A stretch of 7,882 bases of DNA. It comes from Oscillospiraceae bacterium (GTDB taxonomy: Bacteria; Bacillota; Clostridia; Oscillospirales; Ruminococcaceae). The notes beneath the pieces were generated by a model. That model worked only from the letters and a program-made list of their open reading frames with translations. It was not told where the DNA came from and did not search any database. The stretch spans positions 1-7,882 of the forward strand of contig JAFLUJ010000080.1 in NCBI GenBank assembly GCA_022511485.1, in the 5' to 3' direction. Position 1 is the first letter of the stretch, and the number at the start of each line of letters is the position of its first letter. Positions 1 through 5,795 of the stretch are shown here, piece after piece. The position numbers and the translations under genes were made by a program.

Positions 1-349
1 TGTCCTTATAGCCTTGTTTTCTGTAAAAATGCTGAGCGCTTTCATCAGATTGCGTTGAAGTCATTACAAGATCATGACCCAATGCTTTCATATCAGCTTC
101 CCAGTATTCCAGAAGCTTTTTTCCATACCCCTGATGCTGATAATTTCCATCAATAAAAATAAGATTGCAGAATGGAATACTATCCCAAAATAAATTATAT
201 CTCAATATTCCTATATAAGTATCATTGTCAAGCAAAATATACCCCATTTTATCCCTTATTTTCCTTGAATATTCCGATTCAGACAAATGTCTATCCAGAC
301 TAAACCAGAAATTTTTGTCATCTTCTGCCGCATGTTTTATAATTGTCAT
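1..349 (-). CDS. GNAT-family N-acetyltransferase, partial (C-terminus beyond left edge)
   Basis: The first 116 codons are visible, starting MTIIKHAAEDD; the gene runs off the window, and the family usually has about 140 to 170 residues. The acetyl-CoA pyrophosphate-binding motif A (Q-x-x-G-x-G) is present as QHQGYGKKLL at residues 71-80, preceded by a hydrophobic strand (NLIFID, 62-67). The later SAQHFYRKQGY (104-114) matches the typical GNAT end motif (A-x-x-F-Y-x-x-x-G-Y). The family transfers an acetyl group from acetyl-CoA to an amine of a small molecule or protein; the substrate cannot be told from the sequence. The start is supported by GGAGG (356-360) six bases upstream and by a strong promoter at 387-415. 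It appears to be transcribed on its own, since a terminator separates it from the DUF362 gene upstream. Confidence 0.9.
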   Translation of the reverse strand, partial: MTIIKHAAEDDKNFWFSLDRHLSESEYSRKIRDKMGYILLDNDTYIGILRYNLFWDSIPFCNLIFIDGNYQHQGYGKKLLEYWEADMKALGHDLVMTSTQSDESAQHFYRKQGYKD

Positions 350-386
350 ATTTTGCCTCCACATCAATTCGTACATATATAAAATT

Positions 387-415
387 ATTATACCATTAAA
401 TGTGATTTTCGTCAA
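387..415 (-). promoter_or_regulatory. Sigma-A promoter of the GNAT gene
   Basis: On the minus strand the -35 box is TTGACG (410-415) and the -10 box is TATAAT (387-392), with exactly 17 bp between them. The -10 box is preceded by TGG, giving an extended -10 (TGnTATAAT). The predicted transcript start is near 380, giving a leader of about 30 nt before the ATG at 349. Confidence 0.88.
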
Positions 416-480
416 TAATTAAATAATTAATATTTACTGCATTGATCTCATTGGAGGTACTCTTGAGAAATTAACATTAT

Positions 481-526
481 AAAAATATGGGGAGCCGCTA
501 CAACCATAAAATGGTACAACTCCCCC
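481..526 (-). terminator. Rho-independent terminator of the orf130-DUF362 unit
   Basis: On the minus strand a hairpin forms with outer stem GGGGAG/CTCCCC (520-525 with 489-494). The inner stem is ATGGT/ACCAT around an AAA (plus-strand) loop (511-515 with 503-507), with an asymmetric internal loop between the two stems. The T-rich tract TATTTTT (481-487) follows. It lies just after the DUF362 stop codon at 543. The interrupted stem makes it less ideal than the terminator at 2129-2165. Confidence 0.75.
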
Positions 527-542
527 TTAAAATTATTCATTT

Positions 543-1556
543 TCAGCACTGACCGTCCGGCTTGAAAGGAACAACATCCTTTATCGCCTCCACAGCGGTG
601 ATCTCACAGTTTCCGTTATCAATGTCAATAAGACGGTACTTGTTATTCCCCATGTTAAGCTCCTTCATGTAACTGAGCTGACGGTGTCCGTGACGGGATT
701 CTATACGCTCCACCAGATCGTGACGATCCTCCTCTTTAAGAGCGTAAACCAGATCGACGGAAGCCTGATCTGCAGCGAGGATGTCCAATGAAGCAACAAT
801 ACCAATGTTTGGAGTAACTACCGGAGCAGCATCCACACCCTCACAGTCGCAGGAAACGGACATATTTCTCAGGACATTCACAAAGCTGATGTTTTTGTCA
901 AAGTGGTCAACAACAGCCTTTGCGGATTCTGTCATTCTCTCCATAAATTCTTCCTGACCAATATCCCACATATCGTCCGAACCGGGAGTTGTGTGTATCA
1001 TACCCTTTCCGATACGTCCGTCCGCGCAGCCGATGCCTATATTTTTTACCGAGCCTCCGAAACCGCCTTTTGTGTGTCCCTTAAAATGGGTCAGAACAAA
1101 CAGAGAATCATAGTTCAGAATATTTTTGCCCATGTGCATTTCAGTGAACCATTTTCCATCCTTGACCGGCAGCGGAGCACTTCCGTCCTCGTCCATAATA
1201 TCCACCGGACAAAATGTCCAGCCGTTTATTTTCAGAGTTTCCCTGTGCTGCTCCGTGGTGTAGCGGTCTCCATCATAGTAGCTGTTGGTCTCAACTACAG
1301 TCGCCTCTGGGAGGTCATTTTTAATAAGCTCCTCCACCCATGAACGTGGAATTATGTTCGGACCGTTAGGCTCTCCTGTATGAAGCTTGATACCAACCTT
1401 TCCGGTGATGTTTCTGCTTACAAGACCGAATATTTTACGCAGTCCCTCTTTTGAAAGGTCTCTTGTGAAGTAAACAACGGACTCATCTCCTGTGCGGTCA
1501 GAATATGGAACATAGTGGTCTCCACCTGTTCCCGGTACTGGTTTTGAATTTGACAT
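543..1556 (-). CDS. DUF362 domain-containing protein
   Basis: A 337-residue protein that I assign to the DUF362 family. The recognisable segments are VGIKLHTGEPNGPNIIP (54-70), HFKGHTKGGFGGSVKNIGIG (157-176) and SCDCEGVDAAPVVTPNIGI (235-253), followed by LDILAADQASVDL (257-269), the usual D-x-x-A-x-D-Q-A-type ending. Many family members carry a C-terminal 4Fe-4S ferredoxin domain; none is visible here, and the few cysteines (116, 177, 236, 238, 317, 337) do not form CxxCxxC clusters. No signal peptide or membrane segment is seen, so it is probably cytoplasmic. The biochemical role of the family is not established to my knowledge. The start is firm: AGGAGG (1564-1569) lies seven bases from the ATG. 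It follows orf130 by 60 bp with no terminator between, so the two are probably co-transcribed. Confidence 0.85.
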   Translation of the reverse strand: MSNSKPVPGTGGDHYVPYSDRTGDESVVYFTRDLSKEGLRKIFGLVSRNITGKVGIKLHTGEPNGPNIIPRSWVEELIKNDLPEATVVETNSYYDGDRYTTEQHRETLKINGWTFCPVDIMDEDGSAPLPVKDGKWFTEMHMGKNILNYDSLFVLTHFKGHTKGGFGGSVKNIGIGCADGRIGKGMIHTTPGSDDMWDIGQEEFMERMTESAKAVVDHFDKNISFVNVLRNMSVSCDCEGVDAAPVVTPNIGIVASLDILAADQASVDLVYALKEEDRHDLVERIESRHGHRQLSYMKELNMGNNKYRLIDIDNGNCEITAVEAIKDVVPFKPDGQC

Positions 1557-1605
1557 AGCTGCTCCTCCTTAATTTTTATTAAAATTATGTTTTTCCATCG
1601 AATAT

Positions 1606-1611
1606 ATTATA
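1606..1611 (-). promoter_or_regulatory. Possible secondary -10 box before the DUF362 gene
   Basis: TATAAT is present on the minus strand 50 bp upstream of the DUF362 start. The position 17 bp further upstream (1629-1634) reads AAAAGC, a poor -35 box, and there is no extended -10. The region is AT-rich, so this may be chance; it would be at most a weak internal promoter. Confidence 0.25.
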
Positions 1612-1616
1612 CAAAT

Positions 1617-2009
1617 TTATTCCAATTGGCTTTTTAGAATATCCACATTTTGGCTCTCATCTTCAACTAATTGCTTTATCCGCTCAGCAATTTCAGTCAT
1701 ATGTTGGATATATTTAGGTAAAACAGAAAATGATACAATATCGTAATCTTCATCATACATCATTACGAAAGGAATACCGTTATATTCACAATCAAACGCG
1801 GTACTCCATATAAGCCGATGACAATGTTCTTTCTTGCAATAAAACATTCCGAACTTGTGTAACAAAGAAATAAAAAAATGTAACTCCACGCCATCCCAGT
1901 TTTCATGCTGATCAAAAAACACATTCGGAATATAATCTTTAAGGTAGAATGAAATATCAAAGCAATTTGTGTAACCTGATTCAGATTTAGTATATTTTAT
2001 TTCTACCAT
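1617..2009 (-). CDS. Hypothetical protein (orf130), family not recognised
   Basis: A 130-residue protein beginning MVEIKYTKSESG. I do not recognise the family. Its frame stays open to a TTG at 2075, but that TTG is the first codon-sized part of a perfect -35 box, so the longer version cannot be made from this promoter. The ATG at 2009 has AAGGA (2018-2022) eight bases upstream and a leader of about 30 nt. The protein looks soluble: aromatic- and acid-rich, with an alternating hydrophobic stretch IPFVMMYDEDYDIVSFSVL (79-97) that suggests a beta-hairpin, and a probable C-terminal helix (98-129). Four cysteines (16, 58, 63, 74) are present, with C58 and C63 beside H62 and H64, but no known metal site is clear. 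There is no signal peptide. It is the first gene of a two-gene unit with the DUF362 gene. Confidence 0.75.
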   Translation of the reverse strand: MVEIKYTKSESGYTNCFDISFYLKDYIPNVFFDQHENWDGVELHFFISLLHKFGMFYCKKEHCHRLIWSTAFDCEYNGIPFVMMYDEDYDIVSFSVLPKYIQHMTEIAERIKQLVEDESQNVDILKSQLE

Positions 2010-2017
2010 AGCTTTCG

Positions 2018-2022
2018 TCCTT
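2018..2022 (-). promoter_or_regulatory. Ribosome binding site that sets the orf130 start
   Basis: AAGGA on the minus strand, eight bases before the ATG at 2009 and inside the short predicted leader. It supports the 130-residue version over the longer open frame. Confidence 0.7.
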
Positions 2023-2046
2023 TCTCCGTCGATCCTGTATGATTCT

Positions 2047-2075
2047 ATTATACAACCTACGCCAAGAAATGTCAA
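2047..2075 (-). promoter_or_regulatory. Perfect consensus sigma-A promoter of orf130-DUF362
   Basis: The -35 box TTGACA (2070-2075) and the -10 box TATAAT (2047-2052) are both exact, and the spacer is exactly 17 bp. The expected transcript start is near 2040. No clear palindromic operator overlaps it, so expression may be strong and constitutive; this last point is inference. Confidence 0.92.
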
Positions 2076-2128
2076 TCATTTGAAAAGCTTTTCACAAACT
2101 TTGCAGAATATCTTAAAATTATATTTCT

Positions 2129-2165
2129 AAAAAATTAAGTGCCACCAAAATAAATTGGCAGCACT
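2129..2165 (-). terminator. Rho-independent terminator after the cysteine-rich gene
   Basis: On the minus strand 5'-AGTGCTGCCAA (2155-2165) pairs with TTGGTGGCACT (2138-2148) as an 11-bp stem with no bulges, two pairs being G-U, around a 6-nt loop. A T-rich run follows, including six T at 2129-2134. It lies 10 bp after the stop at 2176 and isolates the downstream orf130 promoter. As no terminator is seen further upstream, it may end the whole his-insert-cysteine-rich transcript. Confidence 0.9.
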
Positions 2166-2175
2166 CTTATTGATT

Positions 2176-3102
2176 TTAGCAGTCACATTCTTCTGCTTTA
2201 ACAACAGGTTCACAGCATCCGAACTTGGTAGTTTCATCGCCGTTAGCCTGAGGGAAGAACTGTTCTGTAGGAAATTCGATCCTGTCGAATACATCACAGG
2301 GAGCTTCGGAAGAAGCTGCTGTTGAGCAATCCTTGCAGGGAATGCAGTAATCGTAAGCAGGAACGATCAGCGATACAGGACGTGAAAGCTGGATAATGGA
2401 GAACAGACCCAATGAAACAGCAAGAACTCTTTCGTAGCTGGGACGAGGAGGTCTGTGATCACAGCCGCAGTCCATAGGCGGTCTCGGTGGTTCACAGCCG
2501 CAGTCTGCAGGTGGCATAGGCATTGGGAAGTAGCAGCACTTATCGGATGGCATCGGAGGTCTGCAAACGCTGTTTGCCGTACCGGCAGGGACACAGATAA
2601 GCTTAGCATCCAGAGCCACAGGGTCAACAACATGGATCGTTGCCTTAGGCATACTTGCCGGGGAGTTGTTTGTGCAGAAGTTGCAGGCATTGTTGTCAAG
2701 GGGTGTAGGAGTAAAATCCTGCTCGCTTGTAAATACCTTAGCATTGCCCTCTCCGCCGTAAAGGATAACTCTCTTGTTCCATAACGCAGTACCATAAAGC
2801 AGCGTTCCGGACTGAGGCTGACAGAAGCCCTGTGTAAATGCTTCCGCAGTTACCTTAAATCTGTAAGTAATGTCAACCGAGTAATAACCCGATTTAAAGG
2901 GAACCGTATCAACTGAAATACAGGTTGCTTCAACCTCTACACAGCGTGTTCTGATTATGTTCATATCGTCCGTGATCTCGGGCGAGTCCTCGCTGAGCGT
3001 GATCGGCAGCTCATAAATGCAGTCACGATCGGAGCAGCTGTCAAAGACCCGCTGAACTTCAATGCAAACCGCTTCTTTAAAGCAGTTATTTCTATCGCTC
3101 AT
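2176..3102 (-). CDS. Cysteine-rich clostridial protein, possible spore-surface protein
   Basis: A 308-residue protein with 25 cysteines (about 8%), including CC at 189-190 and 296-297, CxxCxxC at 253-259 and a CDC end. The N-terminal part (about 7-130) has FKEAVCIEVQRVFDSC (8-23), and 63-83 and 101-124 look like beta strands (KSGYYSVDITYRFKV, KRVILYGGEGNAKVF). A proline/cysteine-rich linker (181-222) contains two DCGC units, and a second ordered part (223-285) includes LAVSLGLFSIIQLSRPVSLI. This layout resembles uncharacterised clostridial proteins that I know only as hypothetical. Cysteine and proline richness is common in spore coat and exosporium proteins, so a spore-surface role is possible but is inference only. 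No signal peptide is present. The start is clear: AGGAGG (3109-3114) six bases from the ATG. It follows hisE by 78 bp without a terminator. Confidence 0.85.
   Translation of the reverse strand: MSDRNNCFKEAVCIEVQRVFDSCSDRDCIYELPITLSEDSPEITDDMNIIRTRCVEVEATCISVDTVPFKSGYYSVDITYRFKVTAEAFTQGFCQPQSGTLLYGTALWNKRVILYGGEGNAKVFTSEQDFTPTPLDNNACNFCTNNSPASMPKATIHVVDPVALDAKLICVPAGTANSVCRPPMPSDKCCYFPMPMPPADCGCEPPRPPMDCGCDHRPPRPSYERVLAVSLGLFSIIQLSRPVSLIVPAYDYCIPCKDCSTAASSEAPCDVFDRIEFPTEQFFPQANGDETTKFGCCEPVVKAEECDC
2459..2505 (-). repeat. Short in-gene direct repeat encoding DCGC units
   Basis: The plus-strand 14-mer TCACAGCCGCAGTC occurs at 2459-2472 and again at 2492-2505, a period of 33 bp or 11 codons. 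It encodes the two DCGC motifs (residues 200-203 and 211-214), each followed by a PPRP-containing segment. This looks like an internal tandem duplication in a low-complexity linker. Confidence 0.8.
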
Positions 3103-3171
3103 ATAAATCCTCCTATGAAAATATTAAAGTATTAAAACTTCAATATATACTATTCACATGAGCGATAAAAA
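3089..3171 (-). repeat. Inverted repeat joining leader and start codon of the cysteine-rich gene
   Basis: TATCGCTCAT (3093-3102, the complement of the ATG and next codons) is matched by ATGAGCGATA (3158-3167), a 10-bp perfect inverted repeat separated by 55 bp. In the minus-strand RNA the pairing extends to 14 bp through one G-U and three A-U pairs (3089-3102 with 3158-3171). The start codon would be inside the helix and the AGGAGG in the loop. This could inhibit translation of any transcript that begins upstream of 3171, for example read-through from hisE. Chance cannot be excluded. Confidence 0.5.
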
Positions 3172-3180
3172 GTTACAGGA

Positions 3181-3519
3181 TTAAGTGTTTTTATCAGTCT
3201 GGTGGAATTCCTTAAGATTGCCTATTTTTTCGTTTCTTTCATCAAGGATCCTTTCCACCTCTGTCCATTCAAGTCCCTGATTTACCGCCAGTACCATTAT
3301 ATGATAGATAAGATCGTTTATTTCGTTCATAAGCTCGTCGTTATCTCCGTTTTTAGCCGCAATAATAGTTTCGGAAGCTTCCTCCCCTATCTTCTTGCAG
3401 ATCTTGTCCACACCCTTTTCAAAAAGGTAGCAGGTATAGGACTTTTCAGGAGCTTCCCCCCTGTCAAACGCCGCCTTCCGGGCTTTTATTACCTCAAAAA
3501 TTTCATGATAGACTGTCAT
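3181..3519 (-). CDS. hisE: Phosphoribosyl-ATP pyrophosphatase
   Basis: A 112-residue HisE, the second step of histidine synthesis: it hydrolyses phosphoribosyl-ATP to phosphoribosyl-AMP and pyrophosphate in the cytoplasm. The fold is the MazG-like all-helical NTP pyrophosphatase. The acidic metal-binding motif KIGEEASE (43-50) and the second helix motif NEINDLIYH (65-73) are intact. The length is typical of a stand-alone HisE; in many bacteria it is fused to HisI. The start ATG overlaps the hisI stop in an ATGA, and GGAG lies just upstream inside hisI, which suggests translational coupling. It is the last his gene seen here. The frame on the opposite strand across it is a shadow. Confidence 0.96.
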   Translation of the reverse strand: MTVYHEIFEVIKARKAAFDRGEAPEKSYTCYLFEKGVDKICKKIGEEASETIIAAKNGDNDELMNEINDLIYHIMVLAVNQGLEWTEVERILDERNEKIGNLKEFHQTDKNT

Positions 3520-3938
3520 TTTTCATTCTCCTTTACTTCATTCAGATTTATTAATTTCATGCTGTCCATATCAAGCTCACGATAGTAACAATTGTTCGCT
3601 ACTCCGTTATAGCTTGTATGACATATATTTCCCTTGTCCGGAGTGACCTGATACACCAGAGAGTTCTGCTCACAGTTCACAAAAATACGATTAAGAGTAA
3701 ATGTGTTACCGGATTCCGCACCCTTGAACCAGAGCTTGTTTCTGGAAGTGCTCCAGAAAACAGCTTTTTTCAGACGGATAGATTCTTTCAAAGCTTCCTC
3801 ATTGGTATACGCAATAAGAATAACTTCCCTTGTGTTTATATTCTGAACAGCAACAGGAATAACATGATTTTCATCGGATATTCCGTTTATTTTGTTCCAG
3901 TCAAGAATAAGCTTATCGGTCTCTTCGATCATACCCAT
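3516..3938 (-). CDS. hisI: Phosphoribosyl-AMP cyclohydrolase, divergent active-site motif
   Basis: A 140-residue HisI, the third step of histidine synthesis: it opens the adenine ring of phosphoribosyl-AMP. Family landmarks are PVAVQN (28-33), EVILIAYTNEEAL (38-50), FWSTSRNKLWFKGAESGNT (61-79) and CHTSYNGVANNCYYR (106-120). Two features are odd. The usual DCDxD metal-binding motif reads NCEQN (88-92), keeping the cysteine but losing three aspartates. The usual C-x6-C of CHxGxxSC is C-x10-C (C106, C117), a four-residue insertion. All three zinc-ligand cysteines are kept (89, 106, 117), so it is probably a functional variant rather than a decayed copy; this is inference. The start could be the ATG at 3938 or the one two codons later at 3932. 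AAAGGA motifs lie inside the end of the upstream hydrolase gene, which stops 8 bp away. Confidence 0.92.
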   Translation of the reverse strand: MGMIEETDKLILDWNKINGISDENHVIPVAVQNINTREVILIAYTNEEALKESIRLKKAVFWSTSRNKLWFKGAESGNTFTLNRIFVNCEQNSLVYQVTPDKGNICHTSYNGVANNCYYRELDMDSMKLINLNEVKENEK

Positions 3939-3946
3939 TATTTTTA

Positions 3947-4762
3947 TCAGTCCTTTCCTTTTTCATTGAAAAATGCCAATACTCTTTCGTTAAAATCCTT
4001 TGCTTCCTCGTACGCTGCGTGACCTAAATCATCATACATATAAATTTCACAGTCTAATTTTTCTGCAATTTCCTCCGATGCTTTTCCTGTTACGATCTTG
4101 TCCTGCCTCCCTCCGATCACCAGAACAGGACATTTTATTTTCTCAAGTTCATCATATGCGTCGTGTCCAAGGCAGGAATTAATTTGTACAAGAAAACGTT
4201 CGTAATTCTTCGGCTTACCGATCGACCCTAATATCGGATAGATCAAACGATATTTCTTCAAGTATTTTTCTGAATATGAATTTTCCGCAGTGTTGATCAT
4301 CAGCTGTTTGTGATTGCCTTGTTCTGCAAGCTCTATCCATTTTCCCAGCACTTGCTTTACAGCATCGTTCTGCTTTGAAAGCGTGACCGCCAGTACGAGC
4401 TTTTCAACCAGATCCGGATGATCTATAGCAAGATACTGGGAGATCATTCCCCCCTGAGAAACGCCTAAAACCATAGCCTTTGAGATACCAAGCTTTCTCA
4501 TAGCCTTCGCCTGGTCGTCAGCCATGTCTCTTGTAGAATAGCCCTCATTAAGACAATTTTTTCTGCTGAAAACATATACTCTGTAGTCATCAGCAAACAT
4601 CCGATATGAAAACGCCATCGGTACAGCCAGTCCCTTGACCGTAGCTAATCCGTCGCCTCCGCCGGGGATCATGACTAAATTTTTGCTCCCTTTTCCGAAA
4701 GAGATATAATCCATTTCTGTATCGCCGATTTTCAATGTAAGATTTTTTGCATTATATAACAT
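3947..4762 (-). CDS. Alpha/beta hydrolase (271 aa)
   Basis: An alpha/beta-hydrolase-fold protein of 271 residues. The likely catalytic triad is S102 in the nucleophile elbow GVSQGG (100-105), D221 in VIGGRQD (215-221) and H248 in DLGHAAY (245-251). The oxyanion-loop region reads MIPGGGDG (31-38), where many relatives have HG, so the familiar His is replaced by Pro-Gly. The order of strands and the helical cap between about 130 and 200 fit proline-iminopeptidase/esterase-like members. There is no signal peptide, so it is probably cytoplasmic. The substrate is unknown. The ribosome binding site is weak (GGAC about ten bases before the ATG). It starts 14 bp after the phosphotransferase gene and stops 8 bp before hisI, so it is embedded in the his operon. 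It has no known role in histidine synthesis. Confidence 0.9.
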   Translation of the reverse strand: MLYNAKNLTLKIGDTEMDYISFGKGSKNLVMIPGGGDGLATVKGLAVPMAFSYRMFADDYRVYVFSRKNCLNEGYSTRDMADDQAKAMRKLGISKAMVLGVSQGGMISQYLAIDHPDLVEKLVLAVTLSKQNDAVKQVLGKWIELAEQGNHKQLMINTAENSYSEKYLKKYRLIYPILGSIGKPKNYERFLVQINSCLGHDAYDELEKIKCPVLVIGGRQDKIVTGKASEEIAEKLDCEIYMYDDLGHAAYEEAKDFNERVLAFFNEKGKD

Positions 4763-4776
4763 ATAAACACGTCCAA

Positions 4777-5766
4777 CTAATAAGCTATTTGTCTAAGACA
4801 ATTCAGCATATCGGTTTTTGCCTCATGATAATAGATAACGTGTGCCATAGTATCCTTTACCTCGGATATGCCCATCTCTATTTCATCTTCGGAACACTCA
4901 ATACCTAACGAGCGCTTGACATTGTATTCTAACCACTCCAGCCTGCCCTGATTGCTGTTATAAACTGTTTCCCAATCGGACGGCAATTCTCCTCCCGCTT
5001 TTGCATAGGAGTATATAAATGAACCAAACATCTCAAAATCAATACTGCATTTTTCATATCCTGACCAGCACAAAGCCAACTCATAGGATTCCATTATCGG
5101 ACTGGAATAAGAAAGACACTCCAGATCAATAATAAGACAATCATTTCCCGACCATAATACATTTTTACTGTCCATATCATTATGACAAATCGAAATAACA
5201 GAGGGAATTTTTTTCATTGCCTCATTTCCGATAGCCTGGCTCTCATAAAGCAAAGTCCGATTATCTCTAAGCAGATGGTGAAGCTCCCTGTTTTTATGTT
5301 CAAGCTGCTTTATATAACTATCCCAGTCAACTGAAATTTTGTCCTTGTTATAAGGAGCTTCTTTCCGGTCTATTTTATGTATCTGAGCAAGCAGAGCGCC
5401 GATCTTTTCACAGTGATATTTCTGAATTTCTTCACTCTTTAAAGCTTTTCCGTCATACCATTTAAAGAGATAAAAGAACTGACCGTCTGTCTGCTGCATT
5501 TTTTTGCCGCCCAATATCATAGCCGGAAGAATGGGAATATTGTTTTCCTCTAATTTTCTTTCCAGACTTTCCGCCATACGGTAATTTTCCATTGCTGTTT
5601 CCCTTTGCATGACATACGGATTTAGCAGCTTGACAGCATATTTTCCCTTTTCCGTAAACAGAGAATACATTTTATGCATAAATCCACCTTTTAAAGGAGC
5701 AGGCTCACTTTCTAATGTCCCTAAATCGTATCGCTGACATATTTGATTTAATATATCCGAAACCAT
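4777..5766 (-). CDS. APH/choline-kinase-like phosphotransferase
   Basis: A 329-residue kinase-like protein of the aminoglycoside phosphotransferase (APH)/choline kinase group. Numbered from the ATG at 5766, it shows a glycine-containing N-lobe loop LKGGFMHKMYSL (25-36), the ATP-contacting lysine in KYAVKLL (K46), the hinge-like FFYLFKWYDGKAL, the catalytic loop HNDMDSKNVLW (195-205, D197 and N202), and the metal-binding IIDLE (212-216, D214). Members phosphorylate hydroxyls of small molecules such as aminoglycosides, choline, homoserine or sugars. Resistance cannot be inferred from the fold. I place the start at 5766 rather than the in-frame TTG at 5778: the ATG at 5766 is preceded by GGAG (5773-5776) at six bases, which the TTG start would contain. 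It lies between two hydrolase genes, with gaps of 29 and 14 bp. Confidence 0.88.
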   Translation of the reverse strand: MVSDILNQICQRYDLGTLESEPAPLKGGFMHKMYSLFTEKGKYAVKLLNPYVMQRETAMENYRMAESLERKLEENNIPILPAMILGGKKMQQTDGQFFYLFKWYDGKALKSEEIQKYHCEKIGALLAQIHKIDRKEAPYNKDKISVDWDSYIKQLEHKNRELHHLLRDNRTLLYESQAIGNEAMKKIPSVISICHNDMDSKNVLWSGNDCLIIDLECLSYSSPIMESYELALCWSGYEKCSIDFEMFGSFIYSYAKAGGELPSDWETVYNSNQGRLEWLEYNVKRSLGIECSEDEIEMGISEVKDTMAHVIYYHEAKTDMLNCLRQIAY

Positions 5767-5772
5767 AAAATT

Positions 5773-5776
5773 CTCC
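5773..5776 (-). promoter_or_regulatory. Ribosome binding site that sets the phosphotransferase start
   Basis: GGAG on the minus strand, six bases before the ATG at 5766. It falls inside the longer TTG-initiated frame, which makes the ATG the better start. Confidence 0.7.
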
Positions 5777-5795
5777 AATATTTTTTGCCCTATAC

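Noticed and set aside
225..422. Open frame of 65 codons on the plus strand
   Set aside because: It runs antisense through the GNAT start, its ribosome binding site and its promoter, which are all well supported.
416..480. Possible insertion-sequence remnant or small plus-strand gene after a GGAGG (454-458 region)
   Set aside because: The frame after the GGAGG closes within a few codons, and no terminal inverted repeats or target duplications are seen.
903..1343. Open frame of 146 codons on the plus strand within the DUF362 gene
   Set aside because: Antisense to conserved DUF362 motifs, with no ribosome binding site or family signal.
2367..2795. Open frames on both strands (minus 2367-2795, plus 2455-2784) inside the cysteine-rich gene
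   Set aside because: They come from the G+C-rich proline/cysteine codons in other frames; the cysteine-rich gene has a strong ribosome binding site and matched terminator.
3115..3180. Possible sporulation-sigma promoter before the cysteine-rich gene (GAATA followed by AATACTT)
   Set aside because: The -10 match to the SigG-type consensus is only partial, and AT-rich DNA gives such matches often. No sigma-A pair with good boxes was found either.
3202..3585. Open frame of 127 codons on the plus strand across hisE
   Set aside because: It lies antisense to the well-conserved hisE and end of hisI, and its product has no recognisable family; it is a shadow of the real gene.
4777..5766. Aminoglycoside resistance gene
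   Set aside because: Only the general APH/choline kinase fold is visible; no residue pattern specific to a known resistance enzyme was recognised.
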